Source: Chenopodium formosanum
Lineage: Eukaryota; Streptophyta; Magnoliopsida; Caryophyllales; Amaranthaceae
Reading direction: 5' to 3'
NCBI GenBank assembly: GCA_024500155.1
Contig: CM044858.1
Span: 32,407,786 to 32,471,785, forward strand
DNA length: 64,000 bases
Of this stretch, positions 23,801 to 35,891 are shown piece after piece; the stretch's first letter is position 1; the number at the start of each line of letters is the position of its first letter. Under the pieces are notes generated by a model that had not been told where the DNA came from, ran no database searches, and saw nothing but the letters and a program-made list of their open reading frames with translations. Position numbers and translations under genes: made by a program.

Positions 23801-25782
23801 ACGTAGTCTCACGAATGGATCCCCTTAAATACCTGTTCGAAAGATCTACACTTAACGGGCGTATCTCAAGGTGGATAGTGAATTTGGCCCAATTTGATAT
23901 AAGGTTCATGCCTCAAAAGGCAATCAAAGGGTCAGTGGTCTCGGATTTTCTAGCAGATTTCCTAATAGAAGATTCGACACCCTTGGAAGAAAATGAATTC
24001 CCAGATGAAAGTTTAATGATGACAGAGGACGATACATGGACTTTATATTTTGACGGAGCCTCAAACCAAAAGGGATGCGGCGTAGGAGTCTTACTAGTAT
24101 CACCTAAAGAAGAGCATGTTCCTATATCCATTAAGTTAGATTTCGACGTCACCAACAACGCTGCCGAATATGAAGCATGCGTGGTAGGCCTCGAAACTGC
24201 TCTAGCCTTAGGAGTAAAGAAACTCCGGATATTTGGAGATTCTTCATTAATCATTAATCAAATCTCAAAGAGATGGAAGGTTAGGAGTGAAAGCTTAGCT
24301 CCCTACCAAACATATTTGGAAACTCTCACCAATCAGCTGGAAAAGGTAGAATACACTTAACTACCTAGAGAGGAAAACCAATTTGCCGATGCCTTGGCAA
24401 GACTAGCCTCAATGGTTAGGATTCCTAAGGAAATTGAGCAAATGCCTTTAACCATAGAAAAAAGGCATAAACCAGCATACATCCAAGCTATAGAAGACGA
24501 TGAAGTGATTCAAGAAGAAGGACATGAAGAAGAACCATGGTTCATAGATATACTAAATTATGTCACCAAAGGAGAATATCCTCCTCATGCTGACAAAAGA
24601 GCGAAAAGAGCACTAAGACTTTTAGCTTCCCAGTTTGTACTCATAGGAAATGATCTACACAAAAGGGTACCTAAAGGTCGAGCTTTATTATGTGTAGGCA
24701 AAAAGGATGCTCAAAGAGCTATGAGAGTAGTCCACGAAGGAATATGTGGAACACATGTTAATGGCAAAATGCTAGTCCAAAAGATAATGCGAGAAGGGTA
24801 TTATTGGACTACCATGAATAAGGATTGTCATCAATATGTAAAGAGATGTCCCAAATGCCAAATTTATGCAAATTTGCAACATATCCCACCATCTCTCCTC
24901 TACACCTACACTTCACCATGGCCTTTCTCTACATGGGGAATAGACATAATTGGAAAGATCACACCTCCCGGAACAGGAGGTCATGAATACATCTTAGTCG
25001 CAATAGATTACTTCACAAAGTGGGTAGAAGCACAATCATATGCTAAACTCACTGCCAAACATGTAGCACTCTTTATCGAAAGAAACATAATTTGTCGATA
25101 TGGAGTCCCACATGAAATGATAAGTGACAATGGAACTCACTTTCAAGCCGAATGTGAAGATTTGCTACAAAAGTATGGTATTCAACATCATCATTCTTCT
25201 CCTTATAGACCTCAAGCAAATGGAGCAGTTGAGGCCGCTAATAAAAATTTAAAGACAATCACTGAAAAAATGACCAAAAATTATAAGGATTGGCCTGACA
25301 AACTTCACTTCGCACTGTGGGGTTATCGCACGTCAATCTGAACATCAACAGGAAATACGCCATTCAACCTAGTATATGGAATGGATGCCGTACAACCCGT
25401 AGAGTTAGAAATACCTTCTCTGCGTATTGCGTTAGAGAGTAAACTTGATGAAGTTGAATGGACTAGAGCACGGTATGAAGAGTTAATTCTACTCGATGAA
25501 AAACGACTAGAGGCTCTACATCACACCCAATGCTATCAAACCCGCATGGCTAGACATTTCAATAAGAAGGTCAAGACTAGAAATATCAAGGTTGGGGACT
25601 TGGTATTGAAAGCATTAAGGAAAAATGTTTTGGACCCAAGAGGCAAATTTAGGCCTAATTGGTCCGGGCCATATATTGTCAAAACAATCCTGTCAGGAGG
25701 CGCGGCTAAGTTAACTGACATGGATGGTAACGAATTTTCAAACATGACAAATCTTGACCAACTTAAGAAATACTACCCATAA
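20872..25782 (+). pseudogene. Element Y pol: PR, RT, dual RNase H, integrase
   Basis: Protease: LVDNGSAINV with the active DNGS at 21121-21132. A G-patch-like region follows (FPGMTLGKKKGI, about 21620), then an acidic linker and RT (PKKDGRVRMCVDYRDLNK, VYADDMIV with YADD at 23169-23180). A degenerate RNase H/tether is followed by the second RNase H (LYFDGASNQKGCG, NNAAEYEA, GDSSLI, FADALARL). Integrase has the HHCC finger (VHEG, GTHV, CPKC) and D-D-E residues (WGIDIIG, SDNGTHF, VEAANK). Dual RNase H marks the Tat lineage. Breaks: frameshifts near 23385 and 23600; stops TAA at 24358-24360 and TGA at 25339-25341 (probably from CGA). The catalytic residues themselves remain. Confidence 0.93.
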
Positions 25783-26107
25783 GTACTTGAGTAAAACACT
25801 CAAGAGAGCTACGTTTGGCCTGATTCCTTAAACAAAGGATACGTAGGCAACCTAGACAGGGTGCGGCCACTTTAATTTTTCAAAATTCTGTATCCCCGAG
25901 ATAAAAAATACATGTCTGCAAAATTTTATTAATTGTGCGGCCACTTTAATATTGTAATTGTTTTCATTGCTTTAATTGAAAAGTTAATTGAAATAAAAGC
26001 TGAAATTTTATTAATTAATAAAAAATTACATTATTGATGAAATAAAAAGCTTAAAATTAACTAAAACAAACTAATATTGTCTAATAAATCAAAGGAAAAG
26101 CAATGCT
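25783..26107 (+). other. Post-pol non-coding stretch
   Basis: It contains CTACGTTTGGCCTGATTCC and AAAGGATACGTAGGCAACCT, two pieces commonly found just after integrase in related plant elements. The phrase GTGCGGCCACTTTAAT occurs twice (about 25861 and 25935). It ends at the stop codon of the first antisense gene. Confidence 0.6.
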
Positions 26108-27616
26108 CTAATCTTTCTTCTCTTTCTTGATTCTCTTCCAATTTTTGTCCTCATTCTCTTCCTCTTGATCCATAACCTTTGCTAGGAGACATCCATTAGA
26201 AGATCTACACTCTATTTTAGTATAAATAGTTTCCCCTTCCGCTAAAACCCCATGTTTCTTCTCTACCCAAACTTTCTTTTCCGTAGAGTCAACCTTCTTT
26301 TTTCCTTTGTCTTTCTTAGAGCTTTTCTTCCTTGGCATAATAGGAGTTTTGAATTTGCTCCTTTCCCCTAGGCGTTCCTTAGCAGGGACCTTTTTGTCAC
26401 CTAGACGATTCTTCACATCGGTCTTCTCAACCTTGACTTGGGATTTCTGGAATTTTCCATCAAGCCATTGTTTCACTTTGTTTGACAAACAAGGTGGATC
26501 CTTGTGGGTAACCACCTCCCATAAGGGCCTACCACTCCAATATTTGTCAAAGCGCTCAACCTTTTGTGACACAGGAAATCCATAAGGACGGCGGAGATCT
26601 CCTGTAGGGATGGTTTGTGCAAGACCATATTGTCTCCTAACTCTACAAGGAAAATAGAAGGTCAATTTTGATAAGCTCGGGAGACGACAGTATGCTTGGC
26701 TATTACAACCAACCATCGCCTCAATCCTCCACCAAGGGATGACCCAGTTTATGGCAAAATCACCGGCAGCAAACACCTTGCTCCATTCACGGCGACCTAT
26801 CTTCAAAAATCGTTTCTTTCGCCGGACTATGCAATTTGGAATGTATGTGTGTATATCGTCAGGAGGATTAATAAATTTTAATCTCTCCATGAGCCATATC
26901 TGTAAAATATACACTTGATTAGTATTACAGTGTAAAAATATTTTTAGTTCTTTGTAATTAAGAATAGTATTAATTTATACCTGTAATAAAATTAGAGAAC
27001 CTCGAAAAGGTGCTCTTGGATTCTTTCTTAATGCATCTAACCACAGCATGGTCTCTCCAACAATTAGCGGCATTGGATTTCTCCCGGATTCAACTTGTTC
27101 TATAACAGATATAATTATTGCTTGGCCTTCATTATCTTTACCACTAACTAAAAGGAATTGGCTAAACATACAAAAGAGGAAAGCTCTTCTCTTATGGACA
27201 CGAAATTCAGGATTAGGATTGTCATAAAAATAATGTGCAAATTCTGTCAAATCAACTACATTGCCATGCACTATATTTTTTAAGGCCATACCCCTTAGAT
27301 CAAAGAAGCATTCGAAATCTTTATAATAATATTCACTTACTCTAGGCATTACCGCAAGATCTGTGGAATAATAGCCCATAATGGCTCCAAATTCTTCCGG
27401 TAAATGGCATATTTCATCATGGAAAAATCTAAAACAGTGAGTATTAATGTCCCGATAGTCTATGGCAGAGTAAATAAAATCCATGTCGAGACTCACCCCC
27501 TTTATTCCAAACATACCCCCCATGCGGAAAGCATCTAATGCTTTTTTCTCTTTAGAAGTTAAAAGACGACACCACTCATTCATGTATCCACAAAAAGTTC
27601 TTTTAGCTAAAGGCAT
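26108..27616 (-). CDS. Antisense gene 1 of element Y, plant-mobile-domain type, two exons
   Basis: Exon 1 is 27616-26981 (212 codons) and exon 2 is 26899-26108 (263 codons plus stop), about 475 residues. The 81-bp intron runs GTATAAAT...TTTTACAG with phase 0, and neither exon has an internal stop. Exon 1 has helices and motifs like those of plant mobile domains (EEFGAIMGYYSTDLAV, FCMFSQFLLV, GETMLWLDAL). Exon 2 starts with IWLMERLKF, which fits the conserved W/ER segment of that family. The C-terminus is lysine-rich and probably nuclear. Plant mobile domains occur in MAIN/MAIL1 proteins and in transposable elements, where they are linked to silencing, but the role in Tat elements is unknown. 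It looks intact while gag and pol are broken. Confidence 0.72.
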
Positions 27617-27681
27617 GATTACTAGTTAATTAATTAATTAATTAACTGGTTAAATTATGCAGAAAACGAAGGATTCGGGGG

Positions 27682-27845
27682 CTATTTATAAGCTTTTTTT
27701 CACGGCAGAATTCAATTCCCGTAAGAAATAGGAAAAGTAAGCCTGTCGCCAAGCGACAAATCTGTCGCGTGGCGACAAAGGCTGTCGCGTGGCGATAGAC
27801 CCTGTCGCGTGGCGACAGGTTTAATTACGTGGCGCCAGTATTCTT
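27682..27845 (-). promoter_or_regulatory. Promoter of antisense gene 1: TATA plus four dyads
   Basis: On the minus strand CTTATAAATAG (27692-27682) lies about 70 bp before the ATG. Upstream of it (higher coordinates) are four dyads starting at 27743, 27762, 27782 and 27802: CTGTCGCCAAGCGACAA, CTGTCGCGTGGCGACAA, CTGTCGCGTGGCGATAG and CTGTCGCGTGGCGACAG. The steps are 19, 20 and 20 bp. The layout equals that of the LTR promoter. Confidence 0.75.
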
Positions 27846-27952
27846 CTTAGCAGCGACACCTATTACGCGTTGGAAACCGTGTTTTTACTTGCTTGAATTC
27901 GACTTTGACTTGACTTATTATTTTCTCCTTTCCTATCCATACACATTCTTAC

Positions 27953-28002
<50 letters not shown>
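27953..28002. repeat. (TTA)n microsatellite
   Basis: About 16 TTA/ATT units lie in the spacer between the two antisense genes. Confidence 0.95.
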
Positions 28003-28005
<3 letters not shown>

Positions 28006-28079
28006 TTTATTAAGCTTAATTAATTTTAGGCTTATTTTTGATAATTATACTTTTTTCCTTCCATTTTTTTCATTTCTTT

Positions 28080-28155
28080 TTTGGGGGAGAAAGTCGGTAC
28101 CCTCCACTAATATTAAAAATGACGGAAACCTCCACTAATATTAAAAATGACGGAA
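28080..28155. repeat. Short direct repeat
   Basis: CCTCCACTAATATTAAAAATGACGGAAA occurs twice side by side; the shared core CCACTAATATTAAAAATGAC is nearly identical in both copies. A related sequence in reverse lies at 9005-9065 in element X. Confidence 0.7.
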
Positions 28156-28339
28156 ATTTTGCGCAAAAATTACACTTTCTCACACATTCACATGCACAAT
28201 AAAATTAATAAATAAAAACAAGAGATAAAATGTTAATAAATAATAAGTACATATATATACAGAGTGTCTAATACATAAGTCATGTAAATAAAATGGACAA
28301 AGTCCTACAAAAGTCAAAATAAATAAAACACAGGTACAA

Positions 28340-30696
28340 CTACAGTGCCGGAGGTCGCAAATCGTGAGGGACACCAAATGCATCAAAGAAAGTCCTACTC
28401 CGTGGAGTATGTCCATCACCGTCCCCTAAGCCACCAGGCGGCGCAAACTGCAACTCAGGGCCAGGCCACCTAACCTCACCCTGATACCCGACAGAAAGAG
28501 GCTGGGGCTGCAAAGGTTGCTGCGACAACGAGCCAAACTCGTACGTCTTACCACCCATCCCACCTCGAATGGTCGGCCCAGTCGGAGCATCCTCAGGCGA
28601 TGACGCCGAGTCCTCTACAGCGGCGGCCTTCGAACGACCACCCCGACCACCGGAAGTAGTCCGGCGACGCCTCGAGTCGGACCTAGTAGTCTCTCTCCTA
28701 GGCTCGGGTCTCGACCGAGTGCGTGGAGAAGGAATAGGCTGCCCTTGCAAAAGTAAATCAAAGTTAGCAAGTGCAAATGAAAAAACAAGTCAAAGATGCT
28801 AAATGCAAAAAAGTAATACCTCCTCAGCATCGTTGCTACGACAGGTAGCACGGTTCCGCAACCTCACAAGCTGGCTGCGAAAGGCGTCTATGCACCTAGC
28901 CATAGCTGTCACCACCTCGCGAGAAAACTGCCAAAGTAACCAAGTCAGTAACAATTATGAAGCAAATATAAAGATTATGTGTGAAAAGTTACTTACTCGA
29001 GTCTGGTGACGAGGAATAGACCGCTCCACAAACTGCTCCCCCTCTGGAGCTGGTGGAATGAGCTCCTCGATCGGCCCATACATGCCCTGGTAGCGTATGG
29101 ACATCCTCGGAGGAATGAACTCCCTAGGACCGGCCTGGTAAGAATAAAAGGTTAGAAAAACACTTGGGGGCTACCTAAAGAAAGATAAACCAAATGAATG
29201 AAAGCATACCGCTGCCTCCTCTAAAAGGACAAGAGCTGGCGCTAGCAACGGTAGCAGGTCCTCCTCATAGCTCTGCTCAAGGAGAACGTAAGACCTCCAA
29301 GGAGTACCCCGAGTAGGTCCACTGGCACGATCCCACTGCAGGGCATCATGAAACATGTGCCGGAGTGGAGGAGCAGGAACAACAAAGGCATCTGAGGAGT
29401 GCTGGATGGCTACCCTCTCCCCTAGGTAGACCACCGCGTCGTACGTCCCCAGAAAGTAACGACGCTCAGCTGTGTACTGCGCCGCCAGCGCAAGGATAGG
29501 AAAAGTAGCCCAAGGTCGATAGACCGGGCTAGGCTCCTGCAAAAATCACTATATAAAGCACTAATACCAAAAGATGATAAAAAGAAAGTATGAGTTATAG
29601 AAACCTACCGAAAGGATCATCTCTCGAAGGCGTAACACCTCCGGTGGACCCCTACGGCCTCCCCAACTGGCAGCAATGGGGAGCACGCGAGGAGAAGGCC
29701 TCGCAGGCGCAAGAGAAGGGAAGTACTCGTAGAACCAAATCTATATGAAAAGACAAAAGTCACTAAAGATTATGCTTCTAAATCTAGAGTTAAACCTCAA
29801 AAAGGAAAAGAGATGTACCTCTACGACCCTCCAAAAGCTGGAAAGGGCTACCTCTCCAGACAAGGCCTTGTGACGACAGGAACGCCGCAAGCCCAGTAGA
29901 AAGTCCGCGTAGGCCAGGCCATGCTGGCCCAATCATATGTCCCGACCAAGTGAAGGTCGCGAACAACGGACAGGTAGTAAAGAAGTACTCTACTACCTCG
30001 ATCAGGGGAAAACGTCCTTGACAGCAGAATCAGCACAAAGATGCGCACCCGCTGCTCTCGGGTGGTAGCATCATCCTCAAAAGCTGCAGCCAGTGTGCAG
30101 CGACGAATGCATCGGGAACTCAGCTGTCCCGACTGAGCCTCAGCCTGGGCCCGAACAACAATCGGCCCCAACAACTCCTAAACCTCCGGCGAATAGACAT
30201 TAACACCGGCGTCGAACGACAGAGGAGTAGACTGGAACTCTAGCCCCGTGATGAGGCTGAAGTCAGCTGGAGTGACTGTCATCTCACCCCAGGGAAAGTG
30301 AAAGGTGTTGGTGGTGTCCCAAAAAAACTCCACCAAAGCTCGAACGACGAGGTTACCCCCATCGTATGAAAACATGGCCCGGGTGGCCTGCAGGAGAGGA
30401 GTCAACCCACATGACTCCCAAAGACGACGAAGACCCTCATCACGACTGATGAAGTTTTCGTACAGAGAAATGATGGTGGAGTTACCCGAGCCGTGGCTAC
30501 GGGTCCTCCCACTCGCAAGACCTCGTCGGACTCGCTCTGAAAAATGATGAACCGGCGCATGGAACAGGGTGCGCTCGTCCCAATCCGGCATGAGACCCAG
30601 CCTGGAAGTAGAGGGCACGTCCTCACCCTCACTGGTGGGCTCGTCCTCTCGACGTGTGTCTCTCGACCGAGAACCAGAACCACGTCGTCTAGCCAT
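28340..30696 (-). pseudogene. Antisense gene 2 of element Y, plant mobile domain, six exons
   Basis: Proposed exons are 30696-29819, 29740-29609, 29536-29210, 29134-28997, 28927-28820 and 28743-28340, each bounded by GT and AG. The start MARRRGSGSRSRD (ATG 30696-30694) follows a TTTAG acceptor, so a 5' UTR intron (31164-30698, donor GTAAGT) is likely. Exon 1 holds the hallmark plant-mobile-domain stretch (ALVEFFWDTTNTFHFPWGEM, then TVTPADFSLITGL). Later exons give IWFYEYFPSLAP and a basic, Arg/Ser-rich and Gly-rich tail. A TAG at 30178-30180 and a frameshift near 29910 break this copy. MAIN/MAIL1-like function is only an analogy. Confidence 0.72.
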
Positions 30697-31099
30697 GCTA
30701 AAGTATATAAAAATAATCAAATTTAAGGCTCTACAGTATCTAAGGTTCGCCTAGGCCGCATGATACTATGTTCGCAAAACAGAGTACGTAGTACTAAAAC
30801 AGAGCAAAAATTCAATCAAGCATGAAAGCATTTTTCAACCGAATAAACAATTTCTTGCAAACATATGATGAATATTGTGACAAATTGTACAAGAAAAAGC
30901 AGTAAAAACGCAAAGAACGACCCACATTGTTCTTCACGACCTTACGAGGTCCAACAATGGTGAATTGTTCGTTTCTTCACCAAATTGAGTCAAACAAGTC
31001 TCAAAATACTCCCAAGGTGATATACAAGCATAATTAAACAAATTCAAGGCATAAAATTCAACGAACAAAGCAAATTAAACGAAGTAAGTTTCAAATTTT

Positions 31100-31410
31100 T
31101 CAAAAATTCGTGAACAAGAACGGATAATTCATCAAAAACCGAGTAGATTTTGAGCAAAACTTACATAGATCGGGAAAATAGATGAGAAAAGCTTCGATTT
31201 GCAACAAGTTTGAGCGAATTCGGCTGAGAAATGAGCAAGAACGAGAAATTTGAAGTTTTTTGCGAAAATGTGAAGCAGAGCAGCGAAATGAGAAAGAAGA
31301 AGAAGACGGGTTTTTAAAGCCCCGATTCTGTCGCCAAACGACAGAATTTTCGCGAGGCGACAGACTCTGTCGCGCGGCGACAGATGCAAATGCTCGCGAC
31401 AGGTGTCTCC
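31100..31410 (-). promoter_or_regulatory. Promoter and 5' UTR of antisense gene 2
   Basis: Dyads on the minus-strand upstream side start at 31328 (CTGTCGCCAAACGACAG), 31347 (TTTTCGCGAGGCGACAG) and 31367 (CTGTCGCGCGGCGACAG), in steps of 19 and 20 bp. A weak TATA-like CTTTAAAAA lies at 31318-31310. The UTR that follows is rich in C and T and contains a GTAAGT donor at 31164-31159. Confidence 0.6.
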
Positions 31411-31739
31411 GGCCAACGCTGGAGCAACGACAGAATGCTGGGTCCCTCATTATGACTTTGTGGGCCTATTTTAGTAGTTTTGGTTCCTTGGTACGCCAGT
31501 TAGCCCCTTTAAGCAAATTGACATGATTTAGTCAGCTTGATTGCAGATGTATTAAGTGATCGACTTGATGAAAGATCGTCTCACTTAGCTTAAAGCGCCT
31601 AAGTATTGGCTCATAATAAGGCACCGAAATAATGGTTCAATAGAAGCACCGAAGTAATGGTTTACAAAGGCAAAAAGAACCAAAGTATTGGCACAAACAT
31701 AAAAAATAACAGTAATATATTAAGGGTCAATAAGTAGAA

Positions 31740-32293
31740 TGATTCTTTGACGATATCCCAACATAGAGAGGAGTTGTCTAGTGGCGAAATACAGCCGTGG
31801 CGAGGTAATGTCACAAAATTTGAAGATGGCAAAGTAAGGTCACCTTCGACAGTCTCTCAAAGTAAAGAGAAGAATGTCTATAGCGGCGATGCACTGCCGT
31901 GGCGACATATTGCCACAACCCTGAAAATGACGACATACAGTTATTTTCGACGATGTTCCCGAAATACTATGGAGGATTGTCACCAGAGTATTGAAGATGA
32001 CGACATACGGTTATTTTCAATGATGGCGTTCACGAGATACTGTGGAGGTTGTCACAAACAACAAATCAAGCAGCAGCAAAATGGTTACTTTCAGAGACGT
32101 GTGCTCGACGGTGTAAGATACGCGTTTCTTAACTCTTTTATCTGTTTAACTAATGATTGTTTTACAGGTATCGACGTTATAAGAATGATTTGGAATTGCA
32201 GAACGTTTTGAATCATTCTCCGTCCCTATCGCTACTTTGACTCTCGTTTTTCGAAACATAAGTTTCTTCAAACTCGGTCAAAGTGGGGGCTTC
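31740..32293 (+). other. 3' untranslated region of Y with ~71-bp repeats and polypurine tract
   Basis: TGACGACATACAGTTATTTTC at about 31927 and TGACGACATACGGTTATTTTC at about 31998 mark two units of ~71 bp. More diverged units lie upstream (31740-31920). The tract AAAGTGGGGGCTTC ends directly at the 3' LTR (32293) and would prime plus-strand synthesis. Confidence 0.75.
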
Positions 32294-34191
32294 TGTAGAC
32301 ACCCATTTGTGTCTCCCCAAAACCAAACACAGTGATGAATGTCTTTCACGTCGAACCATTATTCGAACGAGGTGAAAGTGGTTGAAAGTCAAGTGTTGCG
32401 GTTTAGTTTTATTAAAATTCTCTTCTCTCTATTTTTGAAAATAACTCTATTTATTTGGAAATAGCCAAAACAGTTTAGTTTGTTCCATAATTAAGGTCCA
32501 ATAATAGTGTAGTTGGATGGGGCTCGAAAAGACCTTTCCAACGATATATTATAAGCCCAATTCCGATGAATATTGAGGAAGTTATGGCCAAAATACTAAA
32601 TTAGGCCCGGTTAATTATTTACATACGGCCCAATGATCTAGAGGAGGGCCCAATGTTAATTATTATTCCTAAAATTATTAGGATTAATTATAATTTTCTA
32701 GAAGTTTCTAGAAGGTTCTTTTTAATTCTAATATTATTAGATTTAATAATTATTTATTTTTAAGTAGACTTTTATTTGGAGTAAAACATTATTTTATTAT
32801 TATTATTATCTTAAAAAATACGTATTTTATCTTCTGTACGGATTCCGTAGATCAAGTTGATTAAAGATCGGATTCCGCGTGAAGAAAACGCGCTAATACA
32901 GGTTGTCGCCAAACGACAAGTCTGTCGCCACGCGACAGACCCTGTCGCCTCGCGACAGAGTCGATTCCTGGCGACAGCGTGTAGTTTTATTCCTTATCAA
33001 ATTCTATAGTTTTACGGACTATTTTCATTATAAATAGGGTCCGAATCTCTGTTTTTCAGAATCATCAACTCTCATCCTTAATTCTCTCTATTCTCCCTCT
33101 AAGCAATATAGCTTAATTCTTTCTCTCTCTCTTTTCTAAACCAACCTTCCTAAACACAATATTCCGCATTCACAAGATCTTGAAACACTTAGCCAAGTTC
33201 GAAGTTGCCTTCGCCCTAGACGTGCAAGGTTTGATAATTTCTGAGGGTTTGGTCCAAAACTAGTCAAAACTTTGTTTAAGTTGATTTCAATTTAATTCTT
33301 TAATTATTCTTTATTTATTTTCATTGAAGTTTACTAACTTGTGTATTTTGTAATTAGAAAGAGGTACGAGGCTTCAAAGTAAGTAGATTAGCTTACTCCC
33401 TATTTCTTTCACAATGTAGATTGCATGCTTATTATTGTTTTATAATTCCTAGTATCATGTTAGGGTATTATTTTATGCTTTCTAGTATCATGTTTAGGGT
33501 GCCTTTAATCTTTTCTAATATCATGTTAGTACCATGTTAGGTTTAAAGCTTTGATCTTTATTGTTTAGTGACATGCTAGGATTTATTATTAATCTTGTTA
33601 GTATCATGCCTAGGATCTTGCTATTATATTAAGCTTTATTATGCCTTATCATGCTATTATCATCATTATTGTTATTGTTTATCATTATGTTGCTTGATAT
33701 ATTTTATTGTTATTGCTTGATCACACCTTTTATGATGTTAAAGGGAATTTGTACTTGAAATCACGCTTAATAAGATTATTAATAATTTGGTTTAGGCTAA
33801 TGTGATTTTAACTCAAGTGATCGCCAATAATAGTATTATTTGCGCATTAAATTTCAACCAATATAGATAAACAGGTTAGGTTTAATATGATGTTTGTATG
33901 TTATTCGAAAAGCGCGCATGAATACGAGCAGAACGAAGTAGAGGCCTATTTTATAGGGCGGGTCCTTTCTTTTGTAGATTGGATTCGTACCCTCATCCCC
34001 GGACCCTGTTTGGTTCAAGACCTTATGGAGTTGATGGTCCTTTTGGATTGTCTTTTGGGTTTACAAGTTCCTAAAACTTGTTGGCGACTCTTTTGCTCTC
34101 TTTTCTTTCCCTTTGGAACGCCACCATACTTTAGAGTATGATCACAGTGGGGTTCAAGTTTGGGATCATAATGCTTGAAATATTCCCTACA
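32294..34191 (+). repeat. Element Y 3' LTR
   Basis: It is 1,898 bp and collinear with the 5' LTR. The intron-like segment 33229-33357 has intact GT and AG borders. Dyads lie at 32922 and 32942 and a TATA box near 33030. It is followed by the ACACG duplication and then by the rest of the X LTR. Confidence 0.95.
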
Positions 34192-34196
34192 ACACG

Positions 34197-35547
34197 CCCT
34201 ATAAAATAGGCCTCTAACTTTATTCTACTCGTATTCATGTGCGCTTTTTGACTAACATGCAATCATTAGATTAACCCTAAACCTGTTTAATCTATGTTGG
34301 TTGAAGATTAATGCACAAGCAAAACTATTATTGGCGATCACTTGAATTAAAATCATATTAGCCTAAAACAATTTATTAATTATCTTATTAGGCGTGATTT
34401 CAAGTACGAATTCCCTTTAAACATGCATAAAAGGCGTGATCAAGCAATAACAATAATATATATCAAGCAACATAATAGTATCAATCATAATAACCATGTT
34501 AACAATAAAGCATAATATAAATAGCAAGATCCTAGGCATGATATTAACAAGATTAATAGCAAATCCTAGCATGTCACTAAGCAATAAAGACCAAAGCTTT
34601 TAGCCCTAACATGATATTGATATGATATTAGAAAGCGTAGGAAGCACCCTAAACATGATACTAGAAAACATTAAATAACATCCTAACATGATACTAGGAA
34701 TTAGTAAATAATAAACATGCTTTCTACAAAAATAGAGTAATAAGATTACCTAATTTGATGCCTCTTACCTCTTTCTAATAACAAAATACACGCGATAGTA
34801 AACTTCAATAAAATAATAAATCAAAGAATTAAATTAAAGAATTGAAAGAAAGAGTTAAAAAGTTTAGACTGGATTTGGGATCAAACCCTCAGATTTTATC
34901 AACCTTTGACGTCTAGGGCGAAGGCAACTTTGAACTTGGCTAGGTGTGTCTAGATCTTGTGAATGCGGAATTGTGTTTGCAAAAAGGTTGGTTTAGAAAG
35001 AGAGAGAAAGAAAGCATGTACTGCTCGAGAGAAAAGAGAGAATTAGGTGATTGTAGATGATTCAAAAAGGAGGTCCAGGGACCCTATTTATAGGAAAATA
35101 GTCCAGAATCTGATAGAAAATAGTCAGAATTTAAAGAGGAATAAAACTCCACTTCGTCACCAACTACAGGCTTCGTCGCCTGGCGACGAAATCGTTGCCA
35201 GAGACTGCAGCGCGAGGCGACGAACCTGTCGTCTAGCGACGAAAGAAGTTTTCAACGCGCTTTCAGTACGGAGTCCCCTTATCAATCAAATTGAGTCGTA
35301 AAGTCCGTACGAAGGATAAAATCGTATTTTCATATAAAACATTATTTTATTCCAAGTAAAACTCGTATACACAATTATCTATCCTAATCCCACTAAGATA
35401 AAAAAGAACCTTCTAGATGATTCTAGAAGACTATAATCAATCCTACTAGCTTTAGGAATAATAATAGGCCCTCCCCTAGATCATTGGGCCGTATGTAAGG
35501 ACCAAACCGAGCCCAATTTAGTATTTTGGCCATAACTTCCTCTTTAT
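34197..35547 (-). mobile_element. Element X 5' LTR, piece 2
   Basis: This is the reverse complement of the middle of the Y-type LTR. It carries its own 129-bp intron-like segment (34903-34775, GTTGATAAAA to TTATTAG) and variant dyads with different arms (TTCGTCGCCTGGCGACGAA around 35170). It stops at CCTCTTTAT (35539-35547), the duplication made by the Mutator-like element. Confidence 0.9.
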
Positions 35548-35891
35548 ACAAATTTTTACCTACACTCAACGACAGGGAACACTGCCTGCACCCCCCCTCC
35601 GGGCGTGCCCCGCCCCCGCCCCTTTTCATTTATGATTTTTCTGTAAATTTTTTATAATATGTTCATTTCTGTATTGGTAAATGTTCATTTATAAATCTTT
35701 AGATGTTCATTTTTTATAATAAAGAGTTTTTGTTCAAAGAAATATATTTTATGAATTGAATTTTAAGAAATTTTTTATCACTAAAAATGAGAGCAAATTT
35801 ATTTATATGGATTGTTGCGTTCAAATCATTTTTATTATTAGAAGTATTGCATCATCCAATGTACATTTTTGTTTATTCGTGTTTCAACATA

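Larger units (their letters stand above)
15376..34191 (+). mobile_element. Element Y: complete 18.8-kb Tat/Ogre-type Ty3-gypsy element
   Basis: The two LTRs are each 1,898 bp, flanked by ACACG (15371-15375 and 34192-34196). Inside are a PBS at 17279, a long leader, gag, protease with G-patch-like region, RT, degenerate RNase H, a second archaeal-type RNase H and integrase on the plus strand. Then come two antisense genes, a ~71-bp minisatellite and a polypurine tract. This order is typical of the Tat lineage. The LTRs have equal length and few visible differences, pointing to a fairly recent insertion, yet gag and pol carry several frameshifts and stops. It is therefore either a recent but already mutated copy or one moved by helper proteins. 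Confidence 0.95.
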
